DNA from: Falciphora oryzae
Lineage: Eukaryota > Ascomycota > Sordariomycetes > Magnaporthales > Magnaporthaceae
DNA length: 64,000 nucleotides
Reading direction: 5' to 3'
Assembly: GCA_000733355.1 (NCBI GenBank)
Contig: JNVV01000039.1
Coordinates: 174,627 to 238,626, forward strand
The stretch's first letter is position 1; each line of letters starts with the position of its first letter. This document shows, in pieces, positions 11,316 through 23,600 of this stretch. Under the pieces are notes generated by a model. That model was not told the origin of the DNA, searched no databases, and worked only from the letters and a program-made list of their open reading frames with translations. Made by a program: the position numbers and the translations under genes.

Positions 11316-13288
11316 AGGAATGTCTTGAGTCTCGTTGATAATTATTTGTTACTCAACATCAGTCGTCATTTTCTCACTGGCTATGGGCCAACTTGCGTAA
11401 GCCCTGTGAAGAATTATTGTCGTTTGCTTATTTACGGCCTCGGGTTCAAGGCTCTTGGATTGGCTTCTTGTCAAACCCCAAAGTCAACAGGGGTGACGAC
11501 TATGTTTTGCGGCATACCTACATCGCCTTCTTGTATAGTACCTACCAGGAATTAATCATTACGTGCCACCGCCAAGGTTGACGGGACGGATTCACAAGAT
11601 TTCACGGGCTTGACCCTCTCCATGGAAAGTTTCTGGATGACTGGATGACTGTCAGTGTTCAGTCACGCAACTGCGGAACTACGGGACCCTTGGTTTGCCA
11701 TACTTGGTCGTGTCTGGTTTCGCGATGAGTGTCAAGCCTCGGAGCTCGGCCGATGACGGGTGGGTGGCACTCCTGGATATAGTTATATGGTTTATGATTG
11801 CCCTGCCACCGCCCGTCTCGTATTTTGCGTTTTGACTACAGCATAACCAAGGGTGGCACCCGCCACCCCGCCGCCGCTCATTGTGTATGGGGCAAAATAT
11901 GTAGCCGGAAGCGATTTGAGATTCTTGTTTTGTTCGGTGTCTCCTTTCGTCTTGATCTGTATTTCTTGTTATGGCGTTTCCGACTCGACGAGGCAATCAG
12001 ATCATGTTCTGTCAAGGCTTCGAGTTTGCAGTTCAAAGTTTGATGAGCTTTCCAGCTCCATAAGGCGGGCGGTTCACAGGTATCCGGAGATGCTGGACCA
12101 AGTCAGGGTTGCCACCTTTGAACGCAGAATACAGACGGACGCCACCAACACTGTCGCGGGTAAGGCTATAACGAGTTGAGCGATTTCTGCATGATGCTTT
12201 TTTTACGGCTGGCATGATTACCATATAAGTTCTGTGCCTGGGTGGGGAAAAAGGGATGAAACGAATGGGCTGTGATGGGACCGTGGGGAAAAGAAGAAGA
12301 AAAAAGCAGGCAAAGAACAAACACATTCGCTTCCAAAGGGTCGCGAGCAAATGCCTGACCTTTAGCTGAGCCGATCGGGTCGTGACGGCGTCAACAACCA
12401 AGGCTGGACGGAGGGCTCATTGGTGTGAGCCTCACCGTTGGTTGGTTGGCCGTGTGGGTGAGGTAGGTGGTAAGTGCCTAGGTACCTACTTAGGTAGTCT
12501 TGTCGAAACTTTTTTCCCTAGTGGGTTAGTATGGGTTAGTAAGCATCGCCGCTCTGAATCAGGCCCACCTCACCCCCGCTCAGTGATGCTTAGAGATTCA
12601 ATCACCTCCGCCACCCTTTTAAGAAGAATGCATGGCAACGTCCCCTCGCAACTAACATCGCACCTATTTCCTTTTTCCCTTTGCACTTTTTCACCTTTCC
12701 TTTGTACCACCAGGACCAACAGTAGGCTCGTTAGTCCCCCGCACACCCGGCTGGGCCCAGGGGGGGCCCCGAGGACCCCCCCGCCTAAACCTGGCCTTAC
12801 CCCTTTTCCGGCACACTCGCCGGCCGAATGCACAACTACCACCCGCAGCGCTTCACAACGCCCCGGCGTATATATATATGCCCTACCGCCGATCGCCCGC
12901 TCACTGACAAGGAGCGCCGGAATGCGGCCCGACCTCTGTGTGCCTTCGGGTTTAATCTGTTAGCCGCCTCGATAGCAACATGTAGCCTAGTGTCAAGCTT
13001 AGGTAGCGCTGGCACGTCATATGCCCCTTGGGAGGCAGGGACTGGTAGATCCCGATATAATGACGTTAAATATACTCTCTCTCTACTCTCTCTCTCTCTC
13101 TTTCGCAACAGCAGTACGTACTCCACTCGCCAATTGACCCCATTGCGAATCCCTTCGCTTGCGGCGGCGCTCGGCCTAAAAGTGGAGGAGATAACCTCCC
13201 AGTCAGCGCCATCACACTTTCTTTCGTTTTTTTTTCTTTCTTCCGCGCCGCATAACCACATCATACACTTCAAACGATCTCCGCCACC
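11316..13288. other. Intergenic region with TATA-like and CT-rich stretches; no gene recognised
   Basis: Two kilobases between genes on the same strand. It holds palindrome-like TAGGTACCTA/TAGGTAG sequence at 12462-12498, an alternating TA stretch near 12869-12880, and CT-repeat sequence at 13074-13100. The last two lie 190-420 bases upstream of the next ATG and could be promoter elements of that gene. No protein similarity was recognised. Confidence 0.45.
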
Positions 13289-14310
13289 ATGGTTCGCTTT
13301 GGCGCGCTTGCCTTTGACTTGTTTGCCCTGGTACGTTTAATCTCCTAGGCCGACGATGGGCGCCAACAGCATTCTTGGCATATTTGATGCTCACAAGGAC
13401 CGTGCAGGAGCGCTGGGACTATTCCGCCCCGCTGGAGAATGACCAGGCCCAGTGGGAAAGGCTTGTCCAAGAATACCTGGCTCTTCATCTGAAGGAACGT
13501 TCGGTACGTCTCTCCTAATACAGGAATCAAAGCTAAAAGAAGCTAACACATACACACGCCTTTGATGCCCCGCATTTTTGGACGCTCGTCCGACACATTC
13601 CAACTTGGCGATAACAACAGGCGTACCACGAGTCCAGCGGGTTTGAACATCCCGAACTTTCAGATGACCCCACCATCAGGTCTCTGGGCGCACTGCTCAC
13701 GCCGGAGAAGACGCGCCGGGTGCTGGAGGGCCGGCAGACGGCTGACGAGCGCGAGGTGGGCAGTCACGCATCGGCACCTATCGGGTGCAACCTGTCGGCC
13801 TGGGTACGCGTCTGCTACGACCCCGAACTTGAAGACGCCTACAAGCAACTGGTCGAGCAGTCGGACCACCTCGATGACTTGGGCCGCGTGCTCGACAGCG
13901 GAAACATGGGATTGGATGACCCTCTGCTCTACGGCCACCTGGCTGGCGCAAACGCCACGGATCTTGCACGCGGGATCCTTGCGCGTATCCCCTCGCTCTG
14001 CGACGGAGTTCAAGGACCGAATATGGAGGACTACGACTTCTTGCTTATGGAGGACGAAGACGAGGATGATCTGGACCCCTTGGGGTTTGCCTCGAAACAC
14101 GCCGTCGCGCTCATCTATGTGGCAGACGAGGCTGCCATCAGGGGCAAGCACGTCAAGCTCCTCTGGCTCGATCCCCACGGTAAATGTGTTTGGAGCAACA
14201 AAATCAAGGCAACGCAGATGCGAGAATTCGTGGGAATGTTTCAGGGGGGCTGCTCTCTCGAAGAGGCGGTTGATCTCTGGGGGCTATCCGACGACGAGGG
14301 TTCCGAGTAA
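13289..14310 (+). CDS. Unrecognised acidic protein
   Basis: Predicted in three exons (13289-13330, 13408-13503, 13621-14310) encoding 275 residues. The ATG lies in a strong Kozak context (GCCACCATGG). The first exon gives only 14 codons, rich in hydrophobic residues; the second continues with a helical, charged segment containing DQAQWERLVQEYL. The third carries most of the protein, including an acidic run MEDEDEDDLDP and a C-terminal part with LLWLDPHGKCVWSNKIKA. I do not recognise a family. The coherent phases, the normal codon use of the 690-base last exon and three clean GT-AG junctions argue for a real gene. No convincing signal peptide or transmembrane helix is seen; it is probably soluble. 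Confidence 0.65.
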
Positions 14311-14408
14311 AGACACCAACCAGTAGTAGGAGTTGACGACGGCTGCGGGTGGAGGCATCGGTGAGTGGCTGGCAGGCATTAGGATCCCACTCAGACAGAC
14401 TCAACTAC

Positions 14409-15242
14409 CTACCAGCCCATTACGTAACTCGGCAAGCAGCTCGTCGGGAACGTGGTGCTGGCCGCGGGCGGCTGGCCCTCCGTCGGGGTGGGGGAGCAGT
14501 AGGGGTCCAGGAGGCTCTGGCAGTTCTCATCAATCATGTCCCACTCGAACCCGTCGACGATGTCCTCGGCCGTCACGGGGCAGTGCTCGATATAGGGGGC
14601 ATAGGAGCTTGTAGCTGCCGTGTCGGGGGTGCCCGTGGCGTCCCCACCGAGTCGCGAAGATAGGTGTCGTGTTGTTGGGGGCGTCGGCACCCGCCGTCGG
14701 CGCCCCGACCCAGGACCCGGGGGGACCGAGTCCAGAGGTCGGGCCAACTGACGGTGGCTTCGACGTCCCATGAGTCTGATCCGGGGGGTCTGCGAAACAC
14801 ACGAGGGCCCAGTCAGGTTTTTTTTTTTTTTTTTTTTTAAGTTCGGAGGCGCAGTGAGGAAAAGGGAGGGGGACGTGACGGGTTTGGTAATGATGAGTGA
14901 TGAACTTACGACAAACATATGGTCCTGCCGGCGAGGGTCGGGAGGTTGTTGCAGGTGGAGTGGATGATGGGGTTCCAGGACAGCAGCTCGGTCAGGGTGA
15001 AGTCGTTGGTGTGCAAGAGGTCGGCGCATGTGGCATTTTCCGCGACCGCCCCCAGTCGGCACTTCTGGCCGACGCAGACGGTTGATCCTACCTCGAGCGA
15101 CTGGCAGCGGAAGTCGATGCTGTTGTCCTCAAGGAAGCGGTCGATGGCAAGGCCGTGGTCGGCCGCAATCGACTCGCATGTGTCGCCGCTGGCCACGGTG
15201 TAGTTGGTGCCCATGCAGAGCCTGGATTCAACGTCTGTCGGC
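14409..15242 (-). pseudogene. LysM-domain protein gene, 5' truncated and frame-broken
   Basis: The stretch 15242-14910 encodes two LysM-like modules. The first starts near MGTNYTVASGDTCESIA and ends VGSTVCVGQKC; the second has TCADLLHTNDFTL and ends AGRTICLS. LysM modules bind chitin or related N-acetylglucosamine polymers. A GT donor after 14910 leads to an intron holding a 21-base homopolymer and an acceptor before 14789. The downstream exon cannot be read in one frame: a proline/threonine-rich linker and the C-terminal Cys-containing segment (with CPVTAEDIVDGFEW, stop at 14409) lie in different frames from the splice-defined one. Upstream of 15242 there is an acceptor-like CTATCTAG, but no signal peptide or start exon before the facing chitinase remnant about 100 bases away. 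I infer a truncated, decayed gene; an assembly error is the alternative. Fungal LysM genes of this kind often sit head to head with a subgroup-C chitinase. Confidence 0.6.
14818..14838. repeat. 21-base poly(T) tract in the LysM gene intron
   Basis: Uninterrupted T21 on the + strand, inside the intron of the LysM remnant. Confidence 0.95.
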
Positions 15243-17347
15243 CTAGATAGAGCAGGTCGGTCAGCGCGAGGTCTTCCCCCGTGGATATTGAGAGAAGTCG
15301 AAGCGACAGCTCATGTCTGAGCAAAGGGAGGACGGAGGTGGTTGGGCACAGGGAGGAATTTAGCTCCGAGGTGTTCTACGACGAGCAGTCGTCGGTGAAA
15401 TGGATGATCTACGGTTCGAACGAGTGGGTCTCTTTCGACGACGCCCAGAGCTTCAAGAAGAAGCTCGAGTACCAGTCGTCTCGCTGCTTGAAGGGCCTCA
15501 TGATCTGGGCCCTCGACCTTGACACGCCCGACTTCAAGGCGATGCAGGACCTGTTTGGGGAGAAGGCCATGGCGGATGCCATCGGGGACACCTCGCCCCG
15601 CCCCAAGGATAAGCGGAAGCTTGTCGAGGACCTGGCCGAGTTCACGAGCGAACTGCTACGTGACGGAGACGAACCCCCAGGCCACGTGCAGCCCCGGGTA
15701 CAAGTCGGTCGAGCTCGCGCACGCGCCCTGGCAGCTGGACCAGCCGATAGGGCTCCAAAAGCGCAAGGAGGGCGAGTGGCATCACGTCTGCTGCCCGACC
15801 AAGCACACGCCCACAAACTGCGAGTGGATAGGCGCCCCTGAGCGCAACATTTTCGGGTGCAGCCGTGGCTGCAGCGACAACCAGTTCGAGCTCACCACCG
15901 ACAGCTACCTGGACTTCAGGGGCAAGGGCTCATGCGGCTATGGCCGCAAAAGTGTAAGATGCCTTCAGCCCTTTTTTTTTTTTTTTTTCGTGTCTGTATT
16001 TCTGATGACCGTCATGCTGACACCAAGTAACAAACAGCTTTGCTGCGACAGCACAGTCATCTTGAAGGACTGCTACTGGAGCGAGTGCGGCACTAAAGGT
16101 TACCCCAGCAATGCGGCGTTGATAGCAACACGGTTGGATAAGAACAATGGAGGTAAGTGTCACACCTGAAACCCTCTTTCGACATACAACCTCTTCCTTG
16201 TTTCTCTCTCTCTAACCAACACTGCCGTGTACAGCGATGTGTGAAAGCGATGGGTCAGGGTCAACAGCGGGATTCTACTGCTGTCCTAACGACAAAGGTA
16301 TGTTTGGAGAGCAACAGGAAGTCTCCCCGGCATTAGTTCTCGGTCCGAATCAACGGACAAATGTCGTTGACGACGTGCTAACACAATATTACCGCGTCAG
16401 ACAAGGTGGAGAATTGTGCATGGTCCAACGACCCCAAAACGGTCAAGCCGACGCCCGACGCACGTTTCAGAGACATGTACAGCTGCTTCAACAAAAAATG
16501 TCCCGTGGAAAAGCTGGCCGTGACCAAGGCCTTGGTGCCGGAGACGGTCTTCGACTATTCCACCCGGAAAATCAACCACAAGAACTGCGCCGACTACCCC
16601 AACTACGCAGGCATGACCCCGGAGTACCCTCTTTGCTGCGACCCGCCCTACAAGTTCAACAAGAAGTGGCCGGTCCAGCCGAGCTACCTATGGAGCGATC
16701 GCCCCGACGACAAGAATGACGACGTAACGTGGCAATGGGCCAACAACTTTGGCAACAACAACCAAGATATCAAGTCCGACAACCTCGAGGGCAACCCCGG
16801 CGCGGATCCTTACGGCTTCATCATGCTCAATGGCCCTCCAGGATCCATCAACAACGCCTTCGGGGATGACTTCACCGTCGTTAGTCAGCAGGAGCCCGTG
16901 GGCGTACGCGGCAGGTCTCTAGTCACCTCGAACCGCACTCTCCTGGACAGCGTCTTTGATCACGCCGACGAAACGGTCCAGGTGTACTGCAACCACCCGG
17001 CCGACTCGCCGGCATGCCGTCGCATCTCTTACAAAGGAGCCGCCGACACCATCATCCGGTTGCCGCCGCATGTCGGCCAAGGCCCCTGGGCCAGGGTCGT
17101 CTCGATGGAGAAGAACCACAGCCCGGACCTGCCATCCTGGATCATCCGCAATCGCGAGGTGACGGAGAACCAGAACGGCATCTACACGCTCAAGTTCGAC
17201 TACAATTTCCACTTCATCCAGCGCGCCGACGAGCCAGTCTCGATACGGGTCGACTACACCAACATCCAGGAGTACTGGAAAGAGATCACAGACAGTCCTC
17301 CCACCAAGCGACGACGACGACGGTCTGACGAGTCCGGATCGGTGCCC

Positions 17348-17392
17348 GAGGAGGAGGAGGAGGAGGAGGAGGAGGAGGAGGAGGAGGAGGAG
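17348..17392 (+). repeat. (GAG)15 repeat encoding a poly-glutamate run
   Basis: Fifteen consecutive GAG codons inside the chitinase remnant, in the frame of its longest open segment. Confidence 0.92.
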
Positions 17393-20209
17393 CTGGAACT
17401 GGTCCCGCACATGTCTTTTGACCAGTGGAAGAGGCGGATCGACGACGCCAAGGCCGCTGACAAGGACGACTCGGACGCCCTCTTCACAAAGCGCGAGGGC
17501 AAGGTGAACTTCTCTCCCGCCCGCCCCGAGCCCGGCTCGCAGCAGCTCGACAAGCGCTGGTATGGGCCGTTTGGGGAGTGGCTGCGGCGTCTGAACAACG
17601 TCAGGAATCGGGACGGAGGCAGATTGTCGATGCAACTCTCCAAGCTGTTCACCCTCTACAGCGGGCGGCTGTCGTGCAATAACGACGACGGCGTCTCCTT
17701 CAACGCGGGCCTCGACATCACGGCCGACGTGTCAGCGCAAATGGCAACACGATACTCGTACTACTTCTCGGGCACGTTGGTGCCGCCAAAGATCATCGAC
17801 ACATACGCCTACGTGGGGACGCAGCCCAGCATGTCGGTCGGGATCACAGCTACAGGCGACGCTTCGCTGCGATACCTGTCGGACCGCAAGAAGCTCATCG
17901 ACACGCTGACATACCCCGGCCTGGCCATCAAGGGCATCGCCGCCGTGGGCCCGACCCTGGACGTGTGGGGCCAGCTCGAGGGCGAGGTCACGGTGGCGGG
18001 CAGTGTGCGTGTGGGCGCCACCTATACGTTCAAGCCCATCGAGATGTGCATGCCCAACAACGACGAGACGCGCAACCGGGCCGAGCAGGCGCTGGACAAG
18101 CCGGAGAGGTTCGACGACGACGGCCTCCAACCGGACCTGCAGGCCAACGTCGAGGCCAGGGTCCAATTCAGCGTCCTCATCACGCCCGAGGTCAACCTTA
18201 GCATCAAGGTGGGGGGTCGATGGGCAAGCTCGACGCCACGCTGGTGGACGCGCACGTCTCATCCTTTGTCAACACGACGCTCAGGTTCTACGCCAGCGCC
18301 AAGGCCGCACTCAACGTCGGCTGGTCCTACGAGTACGGCGTCAAGCTGCTCTACCGGGTCGGCTTCGCGGCCGTGGCGGGTGTCGTACTATATGGCGAGT
18401 GGAAGACAGCTGCCTACTACCCATTCGCGCAGCAGGAGATCAACATCTACGGCCCGGTTACAGTGAGCTCCACCCAGCCTTCGCGACGAAGCGACCAATC
18501 TCATCACGGGGGCTGCTTCGTCCCTCTCGGCTGAGCCCTTGCCCTACGCCATCTTCCCCTCCCCTTCTTCGACCCTGGATCTACTTGAGCCCGGGCTCAT
18601 CGGCGCCTTCGGCGAGAGGGTCCAGTACCTAAGCAACGCCTCCACGGTGCTCGAGCCGCGGCAGGCTCAACCGAAGAACAGCGAGTTCAAATTCGGCGCT
18701 TTCACCTGCACCACGTCCGGCAACACCTGCGCTCCCGAGTCGATCGAGATTGAGGAGCGAGACCTGGGAGCCATTGCAAACAAATCAGAAGCAGCCGCCG
18801 CGCACACGCTCCAGAAGCGCGCCGTTAGCGACTGCGCCAAGAAACTGCCCGTACTCTACTGTAAGTCGACCCTTTCCAACCGCCGACTCCTCCTCCTATT
18901 GGGGGAGCGCGCACAGCAGGCAGGCAGGCACTGCTAGAATCGATTTTTTTTATCATAATTCCGAAGTTTACAGCCAGCGTAACAAACCCCTTCAGACAAC
19001 TGCGCGAGCTTCTTCATGGACCCTTCGGCACCGTGTCCATGCCCGGGATATGCTCGTCTGTCCAGAATTTCATGAGCTACTGGAACAGGGTCGACACTCG
19101 CGGCAGATACCCTCGATACGCCCCCAACACTTGGACACTCAACTGGGACTCGGGTAGAAGCCAGAGTGTACGGAGATCCCAATCCTGCCCGAGCCAGGAC
19201 AAGAATCCCTGCTTTGTCGACAACCAAGTCAAGAAGGGAGCGGCATTTGGCCCAAGCTCCAAACCGAAATTTACCATGACAAGCTGCGACGAGTTCCCCT
19301 TCGCCTCGACCGAGGAAGGGGGGAAGGATTATTACGGTCTCAGCTGGACCCTGGTGGTACAACCAGGGCGTGCGTGCCCACTTGGCAGAACAGTATGCAA
19401 GGAAATTGCAACGGTGAGCAGCCCATTTTCTTTTCTCTCGTCCACTTTAGCCGCCCGCCCCCATTTTACGCCTAAAAGTGGACGGACGGATGGCGCCCCC
19501 AGTCTACTCGAGCTGACCATCATCGCCGTCTTGTTAAAAAAACAGGGATCCTAAACTTCGTCGAGACAAACGTCCAATACTTCAACGACAGAAGAAATCC
19601 CACCGAAGACAACCCCTACTGGCAGAAATGGAAGAATGACAACCAGTTCTGGACCCCTACACCCGGGATGTGCGGAAAGCATGACGGGCGGAACCGGCTG
19701 AGCAGGTACAGATACCCCCAGCCCAAGACCACTGGTCTCACCGCAGCTGTAAGTGAATAATAATCTCATAATATTATTACCGTACGCAACGCACCCCTGG
19801 CTGACAACCACCGACCGGGCCAACGTCGATAAAGGAGCGTGGGGACAAGTATATCAACTTCCACCACAAACGCAACTTCACCCTGCAACTGGCCATGCCC
19901 GAGGATGGCGGCAATATCGACTTCCTGGGGTCTCTGGCTTCAGCGGCACCATGCAGGCATCGGGCGCCGCGGTGACGAGCCTCAGCAACATCGCGTGCGC
20001 CGTAAATCTGCAGGGCCAAAGTCGCTACCGCATGACCGGTGACTTCAACGGCTATTGCTGGGACGGACAATCGCAAACAAACTACTGGGACAGGAACATC
20101 CAGTTTCTGAGCTACGCCAGGTAAGTTCAACCCCCAGTCTCTCTCTCTCTCTAAAGTACTTATCATCTCCCGGTCATTCACCTCGTCTGCTAACTGATAC
20201 TCTCCCCCA

Positions 20210-20216
<7 letters not shown>

Positions 20217-20240
<24 letters not shown>

Positions 20241-20241
20241 T
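20217..20241. repeat. 25-base poly(T) tract before a chitinase-remnant acceptor
   Basis: T25 on the sense strand, followed by GCTATGAAAG, which is the inferred 3' splice site. Here the run is in the orientation of a pyrimidine tract. Confidence 0.9.
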
Positions 20242-20663
20242 GCTATGAAAGGTGCCGAATCTCCTTTACGCCCTACACTGGCAACACCAAGCGAAGCGAA
20301 ATCATCAGCTACTTTGGAGGTGAGCCCGTTTACTGTGAGTTACCAATTCTCCTCTCCCCGCTACCTACTACGCCGCCATACTCTTGTTTGCGGGGTATTT
20401 TCGACGGAATTCTTTTCTCTTCCTCCTTTTTTTTTTACTTGTCCTGCAAGCAGGGGAGACTATTTGCGTTTTCTGACTTTTTCACACAAAAAAAAAAAAC
20501 AGCAATCGAGAAGGTTGGACCAACCCAGTTCCTAAAGGTGGACGGCGACACCCCAGCAGCAGTCCCCAACAAGCCTGATAGTGCTACTTTTGAAGTTCCA
20601 GAGGAGCCGCTTGTGAGCCACAAGGGGCCCGTGGGTGACTTTGCTGGTGGCGATAGTAAGTGA

Positions 20664-23600
20664 ACGTCAAAAATGTGACGGCTGGATATGATGTTGGTGG
20701 TGGTGGTGGTTGCCTCTGCTTCGCGTCGAAGCCGCTCAGCCACCTTTTACCACTTCAAGTTTATACGCCGTTAGAAATCCCCCATTTTCGATCTATGAAA
20801 ATGCCATTTTCTATGTTTTGATTATTTATATATATATATATATATTATTTCAGAAACTTTGACGACAAAGATAAACGTAAAAAATTATTATCAAATAAAT
20901 ATAAATGTTTCGTATAAAATAGGCGTGAAAGCGGGCATGCTGTCGAGTTTTGCTTGCAGACCAACAGCGCGGTCAGGAAAGGTGACCAGAAAGAATAAGT
21001 GGAGGGAGGAGCAGGCCTGGGCCCATGCCACCGCCGTGGGGCTCAGGGCTGGCACTCAACCCAGACCTGGGAGGCAATTTTTTTCGAGGATGACTATATA
21101 GGTAGCTAGGTAGCACCTGGCGATATTTCTGGCGGCCGAACCCGCGCGACGAGGGCGAGTTACAATTCGTATGTGGGTTTGGGGTCGGTTGCCGCGCGCC
21201 GCTGCACGCTGACCCGGCTTGTCCGCTGCTTTGCTGCTGACCGCCGCGGGTGCCTTCTTTTTCGCTGTTCCACTCGAGATGCAGCGAACCGGCGTCGCCC
21301 CACGCGGGGCGCGTTGTTGCCTTGAGCTGCAGGAGGCCTAAAACGATGGAGGTTGACCGCGTGGCTGCTGCAGTGTGGGATTTTTTTTTTTTCTTTCTGT
21401 GTCGCGAGAGAAGACAGCCTCACAGTCTGGTGGTACAGCCGCACGGTTGCTATGGATACTTTACTCGAGCTGTTTGTGGTTAGCTAGATGACTCTATCTG
21501 GACTGCAACAGCTGTATCTTGAAGCACGCCGCCTTGTATTTTTCTCGTGTTGCTTGCTTCGCTTATCTACTACGTAGCTCATCAAATCTCACGGTCATGG
21601 AAGCTTCCCGCTCTCGAGGTCTATCTCTGTATTCTTCCCTCTTCAGAGTCAGAGACGAACCCGACGGTCGGTGACTGACTGGGGTGGAGTCGCATGTGGA
21701 GAGAGGGGAACGCATTTGACTCTGATGGGGTCGACTCGCGAGGGCCCGATCAAGGAACATGAAGCCAATACGACCCGGGTTGGCTATCCCGTTTCCTCCG
21801 CCACGTCGCGGTTTCAAGGCAGAGCGCATATCGTTGCGTCTAAACGGGACGCAAGGGACCACCAGACGGGGCAGGTTCCAACAGGATTGCAGTGGCACGG
21901 TAACGCCGGCTCTTCGTGGGGAAGACGAGGGTGGCACGCTTTTTTCGGAATTGCGACCTAGCGGGTGTGTTGCTGCGACCACATCGGGAGAGCAACACGG
22001 GGTCTAGGAAATATGGGGAGGAACGTTGACGTCCAAATCGAGGCATGTTCCTGACCATCTTAGCGTCGCAGATGGAGCCTCTCGCCCTGTTTGCTGTGAG
22101 GTTAAGCTGTTACATATTGACTGCTCGGTAGCCTGAATGCTTGAGTGACAGGGGGCGATTAAACAGCGGCAGGGCTCATCCAGGAGAGGCTTAGAAAAAA
22201 TAAAGTACCTAGTAAAAAAAAATCAGCTGGTCGTTGCTTGGTGGTGAAGCTGGATTGGCGGCTCTTTTCATTGGGCGCCACAAAGAGCCACCTACGCAGG
22301 ATCGAGTGAACGTCATGCCAAGCACACACAGCTGCACAGATCCGTTGGTGGTTGATGATCGATCGCGGGAGCAAATCCCCCGATTGTCACGTCTCGAACG
22401 CGACAAAAACCGGCGAGCCTGAATCGGCGGCTCTCCTCTCCCGCCATGCATTCCTGCCATGGCCCATTATCTGTAAGGCACCTATTGATGTGGAATTTTT
22501 TATTTATTTATTTTTTATTCTTTCCACTTTACTTATTTTCTTTCACATGCCCGTCAGCGACCTGTCCCGGATGTTTTGCGCCGCCTTTGCGCCCGAGTCC
22601 TTTTACTTCGCTGGGAGGCGACGCCCCGCCGGCTGTTGTGCGTGCCATGGCCATGACGAAATGGCTGACCCGCAGATCCGGCTGGTGGCAGGAAATGGGC
22701 CTATCCTATTCGGTCGCCCGATGTTGGCACGGTTCAGCCGTTGGAGTTGCTAGCGAGGGGCCGTTTTGCACAGACTTCAGCTCAGCCCGAGCAGACAAGC
22801 CAACATTGAACAATTGAAAACAAGCTGTGCAGGTCTCGTCGTGTCAGCTAAGAAATCACAGGCAACACGCAGCCGCATTCTTGGTCCTGATTTCTGGCGA
22901 GGCCCACCCTACGTAAGGATCTCTTCCCTCTCATATAGGGCGAGGCGCCGGGGTGCCGGGTGGTTGTGGACTCAAAGAGGGCTGTGAATTTGACTCGGGG
23001 GGTTTCTCCATCACCGTCCATCCATTATTTTGTCTTTTCGTTCCTTGCCGCCGATCCACCTGCTCCGTACTTTTCGTCGCTGACGCGCCTGCTTGCCATC
23101 CATGTCGCGAGCTCGGCATTCCCGTTCATATACGTAGCGTATGTACGCAGGTCGGTTGTCACAAGGAACAAGGGCCCGAGGACACACAATGGCCGGGCAA
23201 CATGTTGAACGGTGACTCGGAAATCAATAAAGAAAGGAAGAGGAAAGATTCAACAGCGAGGTGCCGATCCGGGGCGGAGCAACGGCAGTAGGCCAGGGAG
23301 CTGAAAGCCTTGTCACGATAGATGGAGCGCATTTTGGCCTGTCGGGCGCTTGGCCGCACATTGCTGCCCACCTGCACCCCCTGGCACGGCCAGTCTTGAC
23401 TGCGCGCGCCCCTGATTACGCCGCCTGCCCGCCGGCATGGAACAGGTTGACGCCTCGTCTTTCCCCCGATTGTAATTGCCATGTCTGCGCCCCCATTTGT
23501 CCATGGTCAGATTTGGGCGCAAGGTGCCTGGGAACATGCGTCGCGGTCGGTCTGTTCGCGCCAACGTCATCCGCTGCGAGCTGTGACGNNNNNNNNNNNN

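Larger units (their letters stand above)
15341..20663 (+). pseudogene. Subgroup-C (killer-toxin-like) chitinase gene, 5' truncated and frame-broken
   Basis: Readable similarity begins inside the last quarter of a GH18 domain (VKWMIY, then WVSFDDAQSFKKK and CLKGLMIWALD). The part that would hold the signal peptide, chitin-binding modules and catalytic DxxDxDxE motif is absent. Downstream come the cysteine-rich module after GH18 (CCPTKHTPTNCEW, GCSDNQFELTTD) and then the long C-terminal region typical of these 1200-1700-residue secreted proteins, ending at 20663. Normal GT-AG introns remain, for example 15954-16038, 16152-16234 and 16301-16400. The frame is broken at about 15650, 18210, 19020, 19340 and 19930; a sixth change near 18470 could instead be an intron ending near 18627. 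A 15-glutamate run is encoded at 17348-17392. Family members degrade or bind chitin and are related to yeast zymocin-type toxin subunits. With the active site missing, this copy should be inactive. Sequencing error could explain single breaks but hardly the missing 5' end. Confidence 0.7.
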
